IMG/VR virus record: IMGVR_UViG_3300025759_014606
Location: 1 to 35,458 of that record
Direction: 5' to 3' (one strand)
Source: a virus
Length of the DNA: 35,458 nucleotides
Shown here: in pieces, positions 25,826 to 34,566 of the stretch
Numbering within the stretch: position 1 is the stretch's first letter
Layout: every line of letters begins with the position of its first letter
Translations under genes and position numbers: made by a program
The notes under the pieces: model-generated
Told to the model about the DNA's origin: nothing
What the model saw: the letters and a program-made list of their open reading frames with translations, nothing else
Databases searched by the model: none

Positions 25826-26891
25826 CGAGGTCCAACTTTACCATGCTTTCTACTAATTTGTCAAAGCTTTTCTGGGGTTTCCAGCCTAATTTTTGTATGG
25901 CGTCAGTCGGGTCTCCAAGGAGTAAATTAACCTCGGCGGGCCTAAAATATTTAGGATTAATTTTTACTAAAACAATTTTTTTGTCTTTATAATTATGTAT
26001 AAATTTTTCCTCTTGACCTTCGCCTTCCCACTGCCCTGTAATATTAGCAATATTAAAAGCTTTTTCAATGAACTCTCTTATAGAGTGTGTTTCTCCGCTT
26101 GCTAAAAGATATTCTTTAGGCTCTTGTTGATTTAGCATTAGCCAAATACCCTCCATGAAGTCCATACTGTCACTCCAATCTCTTTTAGAGTCTAAGTATC
26201 CTAGCTCAATGGGAGTAACTTGAGGCGGAAAATCGTCGGACCCATTAGATTTCCAAGCGTTAATACTGCGTAATTGATTGTGAATTTGAGCAACTCCTTT
26301 CGATATTTTACGGGTTACAAATTCTTCTCCGCGCTTCGTTCCTTCATGATTAAATAAAACTCCATGTATTGCGTACAAATCGTAAGATTCTCTGTATACT
26401 TTTACGATATGCCTAGCGGCGCATTTTGAAGCTCCGTAAGGGCTTCTGGGCTTCATAGGGTGGGTTAAGTTTTGCGGCGCAAAATCAACGTCACCAAATT
26501 CCTCACTACTTCCTGCGCTATAAAACCTGCAATCCGGTTTAAATTTTCTTATAGCCTCTAAGGCTCGTATTACACCCATAGCATTAACATCAAAAACTTG
26601 CATGGGCATATCCCAAGAACATCCAACAAAACTATTTGCCGCAAAGTTGATGAAGTAATCTGGTTGAATTTTCTTTACTAATTCATTTATACTTACTTCA
26701 TCAGTTAAATCACCATTTACTATATTAAAGCTGGGGTGGTTTTTAATATTTTCAATATTTTTAAAATTAGGAACAGCAGAACGACGCATCATTCCATATA
26801 TTTCAAAATTATTTGCTTTAGAAAGCAAAAGTTCTGCCATGTTTGCCCCATCTTGCCCTAAGATGCCAGTTATTAAAATTTTTTTACTCAT
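25803..26891 (-). CDS. gmd: GDP-mannose 4,6-dehydratase
   Basis: A 362-residue short-chain dehydrogenase with GILGQDG (9-15, NAD(P) site), INFAANSFVGCSW, SSEEFG (catalytic Ser/Glu, 128-133), PYGASK (Y152, K156), FNHEG, RGEEFVTRKI and YFRPAEVNLLLGDP. These are specific landmarks of Gmd. It converts GDP-mannose to GDP-4-keto-6-deoxymannose, the precursor of fucose, rhamnose and perosamine sugars. It overlaps the upstream epimerase gene by four bases, and the two may supply donors to the flanking glycosyltransferases. Confidence 0.95.
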   Translation of the reverse strand: MSKKILITGILGQDGANMAELLLSKANNFEIYGMMRRSAVPNFKNIENIKNHPSFNIVNGDLTDEVSINELVKKIQPDYFINFAANSFVGCSWDMPMQVFDVNAMGVIRALEAIRKFKPDCRFYSAGSSEEFGDVDFAPQNLTHPMKPRSPYGASKCAARHIVKVYRESYDLYAIHGVLFNHEGTKRGEEFVTRKISKGVAQIHNQLRSINAWKSNGSDDFPPQVTPIELGYLDSKRDWSDSMDFMEGIWLMLNQQEPKEYLLASGETHSIREFIEKAFNIANITGQWEGEGQEEKFIHNYKDKKIVLVKINPKYFRPAEVNLLLGDPTDAIQKLGWKPQKSFDKLVESMVKLDLDEIQKAS

Positions 26892-27793
26892 TTGTTAGAA
26901 TTGATGTATTTCATAATGTTTCCGCAGGGTTCCCAATTTAAAAGACTTTTAATTTTAGAAATGTCTGCAAGCGTATCTTTAGCTTCTCCCTCTCGGTTAT
27001 CTATAAATTGATAATCTCCTCCTATGTTTTTAGCTAAGTCTAAAACTGAGTAATTAACGCCCGTTCCAACATTAAAAACTTGACCAAATATCTCTTCTTT
27101 ATCATTTTTAACGGCTGCAATATTGGCTTTAACCACATCTTTTACGTGAGTAAAATCTCTAGTTTGAGAGCCATCTCCAACAATAGTCATTGGTTTACCT
27201 TCTTTAAATTGTTTCAAGAAAAGGCCCACTACCGGAGCGTAAACCCCTTTTAGTGGCTCGCGGGGTCCATAAACATTAAAGTATCTAAATATAACAGTCG
27301 GAACGTTAAATAATTTATAATACATTTTACATAACTGTTCTGCGCTATATTTAGTTGTTGAGTAAATATTTAAACAGTCAGCGGGCATATCTTCTGAGAG
27401 GGGTATTTGATTTTTTAACCCATATATAGAAGATGTTGAGGAAAGCACAAATCTTTTTACTTTATATTTAGCGCATAGCTGAAGTAATGAGGCTGTAGCT
27501 GTAAAATTAACATCGCAGGTAGACAAAGGGTTTTTCATAGCCACTTGGATTCTTGAATAGGCGGCAAGATGAAAAACGTAATCCGGTTTAAATTGCTTGA
27601 AATCATTTTCTACCTTCTCCGAATTACAGACGCTAATTTTTGACCATGAAGCCTTTGAATTAAAGTAAAAATCATCATTACAAGAAGCCGAGAGGTCATC
27701 TATAACATGAACCTCATTTCCAAGTTTAATTAACTCATCAACTAAGTTACTGCCGATGAAGCCGCACCCTCCTGTTACTAAACATTTACTCAT
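26888..27793 (-). CDS. NAD-dependent sugar epimerase/dehydratase
   Basis: A 301-residue extended SDR enzyme: TGGCGFIGS (7-15), SSTSSIYG (118-125), Y144-S-T-T-K148, RYFNVYGPRE and QVFNVGTG. These match UDP-glucose 4-epimerase-like and related sugar-nucleotide enzymes. It lacks the features of GDP-fucose synthase, so its product is uncertain. Paired with gmd, it feeds the glycan cassette. Confidence 0.85.
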   Translation of the reverse strand: MSKCLVTGGCGFIGSNLVDELIKLGNEVHVIDDLSASCNDDFYFNSKASWSKISVCNSEKVENDFKQFKPDYVFHLAAYSRIQVAMKNPLSTCDVNFTATASLLQLCAKYKVKRFVLSSTSSIYGLKNQIPLSEDMPADCLNIYSTTKYSAEQLCKMYYKLFNVPTVIFRYFNVYGPREPLKGVYAPVVGLFLKQFKEGKPMTIVGDGSQTRDFTHVKDVVKANIAAVKNDKEEIFGQVFNVGTGVNYSVLDLAKNIGGDYQFIDNREGEAKDTLADISKIKSLLNWEPCGNIMKYINSNK

Positions 27794-27795
27794 TT

Positions 27796-28539
27796 TTAAT
27801 TTAATACTTCTTTACATTTTTCTATAAACATGTCTAGTGAAGTTGACGCTCTCGATTGAAAATTATGATAAACTAAATCTTCATACGAGCTTCCTATACC
27901 AAATTTAATATTTTCTTTTAGATGCCATTGAGGCTGAACGCAATGAGAGAAGTGAATATATTTTACTTCGAACCCTTTTTCGCGAGCTACGTAAGAAAGC
28001 TCTTCCCCACAGTCGCTTCTGTAGGTTTCTAAATAAGATGGCTCTCCTAGGGTTTTATAGGTTTCTTTAGCTATTAGGAAGAAAGCGGGGCCAGCATATG
28101 TTTCTTCATGATTAGTTAAGTTTTTATCGTTGTTGGCGGGGCTTATATGTTTAGATATATCTTCTCCTCTTTTGATAGCGTGAGAAAGGGCGATTAGTTT
28201 GTCAGCTTCATGCCTATGATTATTACTGGTTTGTTCTATTCCTATTATTGCATTTTTATTATAGATTCTACCTATTAGGGTTTCCAGAACATTAGGAGAC
28301 AAAGGTATAGCATCCACATCAACAAAACAAAGATAATCAACGTTTTCTTCACGAGACAGAGTGTTTAATATTTCCCCATGTCTTGACCCAGATGTAACAT
28401 AGTTAATATTAATTCCAAAATGATTAAAAACTTTTTTATTATATTCTATGTATAAAGGATCACAATCGAAAGCGGGACAATAGACTCCCACTTTTAATTT
28501 TTCTTCATTTATTTTTATATGATTATAAATAAAACTCAT
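27796..28539 (-). CDS. GT-A type glycosyltransferase-like protein
   Basis: A 247-residue protein with a CFVDVDAIPL segment (DxD metal motif) and an AGPAFFLIAKETY acceptor-side region, both usual in GT-A folds. The family was not pinned down. Its start overlaps the stop of the FkbM gene by four bases. Probably one step in glycan assembly. Confidence 0.6.
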   Translation of the reverse strand: MSFIYNHIKINEEKLKVGVYCPAFDCDPLYIEYNKKVFNHFGININYVTSGSRHGEILNTLSREENVDYLCFVDVDAIPLSPNVLETLIGRIYNKNAIIGIEQTSNNHRHEADKLIALSHAIKRGEDISKHISPANNDKNLTNHEETYAGPAFFLIAKETYKTLGEPSYLETYRSDCGEELSYVAREKGFEVKYIHFSHCVQPQWHLKENIKFGIGSSYEDLVYHNFQSRASTSLDMFIEKCKEVLN

Positions 28540-29207
28540 TTAGAAATGTTCGGACAGGTAAATTTATTATTTTTCTTTTTAAATAAAACATCAATAGAAA
28601 CAGTGTAGTCTGAAACTAAATTTTTATCTATAAAATCAAAAACTGAAAAATCATTTTCATCCATAAACTCAATAACCTCCGAGAACAGTGGAGCCTCTTC
28701 GTTCCATTGCTGAAGCTGAACTTCTAGTAGGCAAAATGTGGCATTTTTAAGTGTGTCGGAAGCTCCTTTTAACACTGATATTTCAGCGCCTTGAACATCT
28801 AATTTTATTAAATCTACTTTATTAATATTTTTTTCTTCTAGAAGATTGTCCAAGGTTTTAGATTTTAATATTTTAATTTCTGTATTGGAATCAGAATAGT
28901 GTTTAGTTTTTTCTTTAAATATAGAGTTGCCAGTTTCGAGATTATCGGCGGAAGCGTTTTTTAAGGTATGGTAATTACAATCTTTAGAAGTTTCACTTAG
29001 CAGCTCAATGCAGAATTCTGCCTTGGGGTGTTTATCGCAAATACTTTGTAAAGCGTTACTGTGTTTTAAGTTGGCCTCTACCATCAAAAAATGAGAATCC
29101 GGAAAATAAAAAGCCATTTGATCGGTCCAGCTCCCCACATTGGCTCCTATATCTAATATATATTGTGGCTGAAAACCAAAGCCAGCTAGTGATTTAATTC
29201 TATGCAT
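28536..29207 (-). CDS. FkbM-family methyltransferase
   Basis: A 223-residue SAM-dependent enzyme. ILDIGANVGSW (about 18-28) is the SAM-binding motif I, VDLIKLDVQGAE is the FkbM signature, and FCLLEVQ follows. FkbM enzymes O-methylate sugars or small molecules, so capping of a glycan hydroxyl is likely here. It overlaps both neighbours by a few bases. Confidence 0.9.
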   Translation of the reverse strand: MHRIKSLAGFGFQPQYILDIGANVGSWTDQMAFYFPDSHFLMVEANLKHSNALQSICDKHPKAEFCIELLSETSKDCNYHTLKNASADNLETGNSIFKEKTKHYSDSNTEIKILKSKTLDNLLEEKNINKVDLIKLDVQGAEISVLKGASDTLKNATFCLLEVQLQQWNEEAPLFSEVIEFMDENDFSVFDFIDKNLVSDYTVSIDVLFKKKNNKFTCPNISK

Positions 29208-30153
29208 CTTGCTTTAAGAAAATTTCATTAAATTTTTTCATGACTTTTTCAGGAGAAAAATCTTTATAACAATTCCAATCTTTCGCTGGTTGCTTTTTGA
29301 ATTCTAAAAATATACTTAGTAAGTCTATTGAGTTTTCATAAAGAAAAGCTTTGTCGCCTAAAGTTTCTATATGATTTTTTTCGTTAGAACCAGACCAAGT
29401 TATTACAGGCTTGTTTCTTAAAGAAAACTCTCCGCAAGCTAATCCGAAGCTTTCACCTTCTAGTCGGGCATGAATCATAGCATCGCAGGTGTTTATAAAT
29501 TTAGTTTTATAATGCATTCTGGCGGTACTTTCTATGAAAAATACTCTTTCGTGATCAATGAACTTTTCAGTATTCTGAAATATAAAATAAATATCGTCTC
29601 TTCTTTTAAGTACCTCAGATATTACATGATTGACAAACGGTAGACTCCAAGTGTCTCTCCCTCCATTCCTGCCAAAGACCAAAGCTGAATCAGGTATACC
29701 TAGATCATTTCTCAGATTTCCGTCCTGTTTAGGTAGATCGACTATATGCGGTACAAAAGGAAGTTTGCCTTGTGAACATTTTTCACTTAACCATTTTGAA
29801 ACATAAGCGTATACATGTCCGTGCGGTTCAGACTCTAGTCCCGTGCAATGTATTAAATTTTTACAAACTGAAGATTGGCGTTCATCATTTTTGCCAGCCT
29901 TTAAAATATAAACTGCATCAGCTTTACTTTGAGTTAATACTTCGTCTAACTTTTTTTCATTTTCTAAAGCGTATATTTCACTGAAAGAGTCGTTAAATTT
30001 TTCAATAGCGCTATCGCTATTGCGATGGTCTTGGCTAGAATATATTATGCACGATTCGTTACCTAATAGGGTTTGATTGTAAAAGGCATAGTCATACATT
30101 GCGACGGTAGTACCTCGCAAGCATAAGTGAGGAGAGTAAAAAGCTATTTTCAC
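29200..30153 (-). CDS. GT4-like glycosyltransferase
   Basis: A 317-residue GT-B fold protein. KIAFYSPHLCLRGTT opens the N-terminal domain. VFGRNGGRDTW begins the C-terminal Rossmann domain, and MIHARLEGESFGLACGEFSL carries the E-x7-E nucleotide-sugar helix. The acceptor is unknown. It is coupled to the GT25 and FkbM genes by short overlaps. Confidence 0.75.
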   Translation of the reverse strand: MKIAFYSPHLCLRGTTVAMYDYAFYNQTLLGNESCIIYSSQDHRNSDSAIEKFNDSFSEIYALENEKKLDEVLTQSKADAVYILKAGKNDERQSSVCKNLIHCTGLESEPHGHVYAYVSKWLSEKCSQGKLPFVPHIVDLPKQDGNLRNDLGIPDSALVFGRNGGRDTWSLPFVNHVISEVLKRRDDIYFIFQNTEKFIDHERVFFIESTARMHYKTKFINTCDAMIHARLEGESFGLACGEFSLRNKPVITWSGSNEKNHIETLGDKAFLYENSIDLLSIFLEFKKQPAKDWNCYKDFSPEKVMKKFNEIFLKQDA

Positions 30154-30812
30154 TGTATTGCAGATTTATATATTCCACTTTGAGAACCTTGAACAAAGAC
30201 CGGAGGTTCCCACCAGTAGACGTTCATGTCATGTTTGAATAGTTGATAATTGTATTCCCAATCGGCAGGTAAAGTCCAAGAATTAAAGGTTTTTAATATT
30301 TTTTTTGCTGCATCTAATTTTATTATGATTGAGTCAGTGCATTTAGTAGCGGGATGGTTTTTTAAATATGCAATTTTTCCTTCTTCTAGTTTAGCTTTAG
30401 GTATTCTGAGATCACATCCACTACCGGGAAAAATGTAGTCCCAATCTTCTGGGGTAGATTCTAAATTTTTATTAAATATTTCAGTAAAGTTGTCGGTAAA
30501 CAAAACGTCGTCCTCTAACAAGAGGGTGGTATTTATTTTTTCTCTAACAATTTTTTTGAGAGCTAGATAATGTTTAAATAAAAGAGATATTTCACTGTCT
30601 CTTAATTTACGAGGAGCAAAGTTTTCCGGTTGAATTTTATTTTTCCAATCTTCTTCCGAAAATTTGTATAATTTTTTTATATCAGTTTTTTTTGGCTCTC
30701 TATCTATCCAACTGCACTCTAAGTCATGCTGTTTTAAGAATGCGCTGAAAAGAGTTTTTCTGTTTACGAGCGGTTTATAATGTAAAACTATAATTTTATC
30801 TACATTAATCAT
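30150..30812 (-). CDS. Glycosyltransferase family 25
   Basis: A 220-residue stand-alone GT25 enzyme: KIIVLHYKPLVNRK, LRDSEISLLFKHYLALK and LLLEDDVLF (DXD-type site), followed by DWDYIFPG. It is the second GT25 in the window, after the domain fused to the PLOD-like hydroxylase. It could extend a sugar on hydroxylysine, as the second glycosylation step does in animal collagen, or act in lipooligosaccharide-like synthesis. The first option is inference only. Confidence 0.8.
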   Translation of the reverse strand: MINVDKIIVLHYKPLVNRKTLFSAFLKQHDLECSWIDREPKKTDIKKLYKFSEEDWKNKIQPENFAPRKLRDSEISLLFKHYLALKKIVREKINTTLLLEDDVLFTDNFTEIFNKNLESTPEDWDYIFPGSGCDLRIPKAKLEEGKIAYLKNHPATKCTDSIIIKLDAAKKILKTFNSWTLPADWEYNYQLFKHDMNVYWWEPPVFVQGSQSGIYKSAIQ

Positions 30813-31624
30813 TAAAATTCTCCAATTTGTAAATTCATAAGATAATTATCAAATAATAGGGTGTCGCTGTCGAAGTTGCCCCATATTTTTTCGTGTAGTT
30901 CTGGTGATAGTTTGATGTTATTAAGTTCACTCCATGAATCTAAGATGAGAAAAGGAATTTGTTTATTTTTAAAATAATTAACATTTATTCCACTAGAAAC
31001 TATAGGAATGGAATTTAAATATAATGCTTCCCAGTGTTTATGGCAATCTATACCATTCCCATCAGGAGAAACTATAAAGTAAGACCGAGCTACTTCTCGG
31101 AGATACGATTCAAAATCTAATTTAGGCTCTAATTTAAAGCCTGTTTCTCTTAAGCAAGTTTGCCGTTCTTGTAAATTAGTGTAAATGTCGAAGTTGGTGT
31201 AAAAAAGTTTATCTTTTTTTATTTCTCCATTTATTAATTCATTTCTAATTTTAGTAAAAATTTCAGGATTACCGTGTGACCATTTTGGATTAGCTAGTCC
31301 TATTGGGATAGGTGTAACTTTGGCGTGTTCTATATTTATGTTCTGACCTTTCCAGCTAAGAACGCGCTCGTCCTCTAAAAACTTAGAGAATCTTTCATCA
31401 ATAGGAATATCTGAATTGTGGGTGATTATATGAAATGGCTTTTGTATATCTACATAGTGAAAAAAGTTTCCTACATATTCGGTTTTGATAAATACAGTAT
31501 CATTGTCTAAATTTTCCTTAATTGAAAAATTAAAATCATGTGTTCTTGCGTCTGTGTATTTGCCCACCGAATACTGGCACATGCTTTTAAAAGCGTTGCC
31601 ACAAATGTATTTATAATCAGTCAT
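30812..31624 (-). CDS. Exostosin/GT47-like glycosyltransferase
   Basis: A 270-residue protein. The C-terminal part, YFIVSPDGNGIDCHKHWEAL then NSIPIVSSG, matches the region of exostosin-like enzymes that binds the donor sugar. The N-terminal half is not recognised. Junctions of one and three bases place it in the glycan operon. Confidence 0.6.
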   Translation of the reverse strand: MTDYKYICGNAFKSMCQYSVGKYTDARTHDFNFSIKENLDNDTVFIKTEYVGNFFHYVDIQKPFHIITHNSDIPIDERFSKFLEDERVLSWKGQNINIEHAKVTPIPIGLANPKWSHGNPEIFTKIRNELINGEIKKDKLFYTNFDIYTNLQERQTCLRETGFKLEPKLDFESYLREVARSYFIVSPDGNGIDCHKHWEALYLNSIPIVSSGINVNYFKNKQIPFLILDSWSELNNIKLSPELHEKIWGNFDSDTLLFDNYLMNLQIGEF

Positions 31625-31627
31625 TTA

Positions 31628-32464
31628 TTAGGAAGATATCTTAAGGAGAATATCGTAAATTTCATTTTTCTTTTCTCTCATTAAATTTATTAACTCAACC
31701 CCGTGCTTTTCAAACCAAGGCTCATGGGAAGCGCCTACAAGTTTAGTTATAAACACTTTCATGTTCATCATTTTACATTCTAACGTCACTCTAGAGCAGG
31801 TTTCAGGTGTTAAAGGGTAAAAAGCTAGGGCTTGATTTTCGGATAGCTTCCATAAAAACCTATAATAATCATCATCATAAACGAGATCATAATCATAATT
31901 TTCTTCTATACAAAAAGATATAGCTTCAGGGACACCTTTTTGAGGCCACCTCGACTTTACTACCGAAACAATTGGTTTTTTGTCTTTTTGAGAAAGAGAT
32001 TCAAGCAACGAGAGAGTCTCTTCTGACCATAAATTTCCGGAAAAATTAATCGTATTTAGCTCCTTGATGTTTTCGTTATGTATTCTTTCTTGAAGCTTAC
32101 TCTGGCAAATAACAGCTTTAGATTTTTGATAAAAATCTACATAGATTAAGTCTTCTTCGGGAACCTTAAAATCTTCGTACGCCGCAGGGTTCATGTGCCT
32201 TACGAATTTATAATCGTGAGCATATATGAGGTAATTAAGTGTTTTTAGCTTTTCTAACGAGTCTTCCGGTATATGAAGAAAATTAGAAACAATATAAAAA
32301 GCTTGCGAATTTTTCTCTAGAAAGTCTATAGAGACTTCTTCACTCTTGATTTTCTCTATGTCCTGACCGTTTTTGAGAAATATCTTTAAAATTTCTTCGT
32401 CATTAAGCGCTGCACCGCCTACGAAATCTTCAATAAAGAAGTCACTGACAATAAAATATTTCAC
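31628..32464 (-). CDS. GT-B glycosyltransferase-like protein
   Basis: A 278-residue protein with a GTG start at 32464. VVKSRWPQKGVPEAISF and ALAFYPLTPETCSRVTLECKM look like the C-terminal Rossmann domain of a GT-B enzyme; the final E fits the donor-binding glutamate. It is the first gene of the glycan cassette in the direction of transcription. A TATAAT (32488-32483) lies about 18 bases upstream, but no good -35 box accompanies it. Confidence 0.6.
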   Translation of the reverse strand: MKYFIVSDFFIEDFVGGAALNDEEILKIFLKNGQDIEKIKSEEVSIDFLEKNSQAFYIVSNFLHIPEDSLEKLKTLNYLIYAHDYKFVRHMNPAAYEDFKVPEEDLIYVDFYQKSKAVICQSKLQERIHNENIKELNTINFSGNLWSEETLSLLESLSQKDKKPIVSVVKSRWPQKGVPEAISFCIEENYDYDLVYDDDYYRFLWKLSENQALAFYPLTPETCSRVTLECKMMNMKVFITKLVGASHEPWFEKHGVELINLMREKKNEIYDILLKISS

Positions 32465-32501
32465 CCGCTTATTATGCAGGAATTATACTTTTTTGGGAAG
32501 C

Positions 32502-32792
32502 TTATTTTTGAAGTCTATCAAGTTTTTCTTCGATGCGATCAAACCGATGATGAACAACTTTAACCAAGTTTTCAAAGTCGCCTTTATTTACGTATTTTTC
32601 GGGTAAGCTTAATGCAAGATCGTTTATTTTTTGTCGAGTTTCTTTTAGGTCGTCCTCGTGGTGATCGCGCAGTTCATCTATATGATTAGCGTTTGTGTTT
32701 GTTTTCTCCCAAATAGTCTTAAGTATCCAACTTCCAAAAAAAGTAAAAATACCAATTATCACATTGATAAAAAACTGAAAATCTACTTGCAT
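32502..32792 (-). CDS. Small membrane-anchored coiled-coil protein
   Basis: A 96-residue protein with one hydrophobic N-terminal segment (about 6-27) and a charged heptad-like helix to the C-terminus (about 32-95, ending RIEEKLDRLQK). Such single-span coiled-coil proteins are common in phage genomes, often labelled holin- or spanin-like, but no lysin is in the window. Function unknown. Confidence 0.65.
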   Translation of the reverse strand: MQVDFQFFINVIIGIFTFFGSWILKTIWEKTNTNANHIDELRDHHEDDLKETRQKINDLALSLPEKYVNKGDFENLVKVVHHRFDRIEEKLDRLQK

Positions 32793-32879
32793 ATAAGTAT
32801 ATACACTTAAAAATATTGAACTGTTTATTTTTTAATAAAATATATTATTTTTAATTTAATAAAGTGTAATTTTATGTAG
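32793..32879. promoter_or_regulatory. AT-rich divergent intergenic region
   Basis: This 87-base gap is the longest in the window. It separates the minus-strand membrane protein from the plus-strand small ORF, so promoters for both are expected. I see TTGAAC at 32816-32821 and AT-rich hexamers but no convincing spaced pair, so the elements are not defined. Confidence 0.35.
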
Positions 32880-33086
32880 ATGTATGAGTTATTAATGGCT
32901 CCCTATAGAGTTAAAGTTTACCTCTGTGAAGACGGCAACTGGAGGCATGATACTGTTTTTATATACAACAATTCAAAATGCATTGCTGAAAAAGAAATAG
33001 ATTCAGTGATGCAATACTTATTTGACGAAGGATTTATTAAGGATAGAAGAACTAAATATTATATAGCAGAGAGAGGCTCTGATTGA
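32880..33086 (+). CDS. Small hypothetical protein
   Basis: A 68-residue protein, the only plus-strand gene in the right two thirds of the window. ATG at 32880 has no Shine-Dalgarno; an internal ATG at 32895 is an alternative. It is predicted soluble, with a beta-rich start (YRVKVYLCEDGNW) and a helical end. The family is unknown. Its orientation suggests a separately expressed accessory gene. Confidence 0.5.
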   Translation: MYELLMAPYRVKVYLCEDGNWRHDTVFIYNNSKCIAEKEIDSVMQYLFDEGFIKDRRTKYYIAERGSD

Positions 33087-33134
33087 TGTGCGGATTCCCT
33101 CCAATATTTAATATGAAAAAGATTTTTTTGGCTC
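33087..33134. other. Convergent intergenic region
   Basis: This 48-base gap lies between the plus-strand small ORF and the minus-strand oxygenase gene, which converge here. It has a run of seven T near 33122-33128 but no stable hairpin that I can see, so a terminator is only suspected. Confidence 0.25.
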
Positions 33135-33875
33135 TTATTCGTACCATCCGGTGATTGCGGTACGTTTTTTGTCGGGGTTTGTAACGTGATTAACTAAATG
33201 AGGCATACCGCCATCGCTTACATCAAAAATTACCAAACTATTGAATGTGGGTACTTCTACGTGTTTAACGGTACAATAATCCTCTTCCATTCCAAAAAAC
33301 AAACCCCCATCTTGAGGAAGCCAGTTTTTAGATAAATTAAGGACAATAGTGACTCTTCCCTTGGAGTTATCGTTGTGGGGACCGTTATAATCTCCTAGCC
33401 CATACCTGCTCGCAAAAAGCTCTCCGGGTTTTAAATCTTCGTATCCACTGATTTCGTTTAAAAAATCTACCATAGGGGAGTTTTCTAGGAAAGATTTACG
33501 AAAAACACATTCTTCACAGAGGCAACTGGGGTAATGACTACCAAAAAAAACTCTTTGATATATATAAGAAAAACCTCGGTTTTCTTTGTATATTTTATTT
33601 AAAAAATCTCTTTTAGTGGCTATAAGTTTTTGCAAACTTTTGCTTCCATCTTCGGGATATACGTTTGTAGACCAATTTTCTAGACCCAAATCAGGATCAG
33701 GCAAAAACATCCACGACCACCAATCAGCGGGAACTTTTTCGTTATAATATGTGCTTAACTTTTCTGCCTCCTCAATTTGCAGAAAGTTTTTTATAACAAT
33801 AAATTTTTCTTTTTGATACTCTTCTTTAAGGGATTGAATATCTAAGTCTTTATTTATTAAATTTTTAGGTTCCAT
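33135..33875 (-). CDS. 2OG-Fe(II) oxygenase (prolyl 4-hydroxylase-like)
   Basis: A 246-residue dioxygenase: H167-N-D169 in YNGPHND, VTIVLNLS, GGLFFG, VPTFNSLVIFD, then PHLVNHV with H226 (or H230) as third ligand and R238 near the end for 2-oxoglutarate. An extra CLCEEC motif (C118, C120, C123) may bind metal. This fits the prolyl-hydroxylase-like phage dioxygenases. The substrate is unknown; the Pro-containing collagen triplets of the fibre are one candidate. Confidence 0.8.
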   Translation of the reverse strand: MEPKNLINKDLDIQSLKEEYQKEKFIVIKNFLQIEEAEKLSTYYNEKVPADWWSWMFLPDPDLGLENWSTNVYPEDGSKSLQKLIATKRDFLNKIYKENRGFSYIYQRVFFGSHYPSCLCEECVFRKSFLENSPMVDFLNEISGYEDLKPGELFASRYGLGDYNGPHNDNSKGRVTIVLNLSKNWLPQDGGLFFGMEEDYCTVKHVEVPTFNSLVIFDVSDGGMPHLVNHVTNPDKKRTAITGWYE

Positions 33876-33878
33876 GAT

Positions 33879-34565
33879 TTATTCGCTATGAAATTCACCG
33901 TCAGGACCAAAATTACCCTCAACACCGAGTTCGTCAAGAAAGTTCATTCTGTCGTGTAGACCGTAAAGCATATTAGTTTCGAGGGAAAAGCCTACATACG
34001 GAGGATAATTATTGGTAGTAAAAGAATGAGTAGCTAAGAGTGAATCTACGAATAAGTCAAAAAAACTTTTGTTAAAGGAAAACAAGGTGGTAAAAATGCC
34101 GTCTTCAAAAGTATTGTGTTTTTTGCAGTTGAATTCATGATTAACGTGGTTGTGAACATTAAACTTATTGTTTAATTTATATCTACCACTCATTTTAAAG
34201 TAAATATCGTACAAGGGGTATTGAATATTTTTTAGATAAAATAAGGTTTTAAGCAAGAGGAATGATTCTGCGTGACTTTTATTGGGATGATTTTTAAAAA
34301 AATTAAAAATATAATCGTTATCTTGGGAGGGCGTTATAAGATAATCCGCTTTACTTTTAATTTTTTTTATTTCTTCATCTGACAAGTTAGAGCATTCCGA
34401 CACTATAATGTCGGAAGACGGGCAATATTGTCTTATACTGGAAATAGATTCAATAAGCTGATCAAATCGCTCAGAGGCACTGTACAGGCTTCTTACGGGG
34501 CTGTAATCTAGCTCGATTGACGGGTCAAAGTTGACGCAAGACGGAACTATAAATAGCGTCTTCAA
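33879..34565 (-). CDS. WavE-like hypothetical glycan protein
   Basis: A 228-residue protein with a YFKMSGRYKL motif (about 140-150) that resembles the WavE/LPS-synthesis-type segment fKxSGRY, and a SDIIVSE strand near residue 55. The N-terminal KTLFIVPSC is Rossmann-like. It is probably a glycosyltransferase-related protein. It is placed one base downstream of nrdB. Confidence 0.45.
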   Translation of the reverse strand: MKTLFIVPSCVNFDPSIELDYSPVRSLYSASERFDQLIESISSIRQYCPSSDIIVSECSNLSDEEIKKIKSKADYLITPSQDNDYIFNFFKNHPNKSHAESFLLLKTLFYLKNIQYPLYDIYFKMSGRYKLNNKFNVHNHVNHEFNCKKHNTFEDGIFTTLFSFNKSFFDLFVDSLLATHSFTTNNYPPYVGFSLETNMLYGLHDRMNFLDELGVEGNFGPDGEFHSE

Positions 34566-34566
34566 T

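Noticed and set aside
32465-32501. Promoter with TATAAT upstream of the 31628-32464 gene
   Set aside because: The -10 match is perfect, but no acceptable -35 box lies 16-18 bases upstream.
33087-33134. Rho-independent terminator
   Set aside because: There is a T-run but no convincing GC-rich stem, so it was not called as a terminator.
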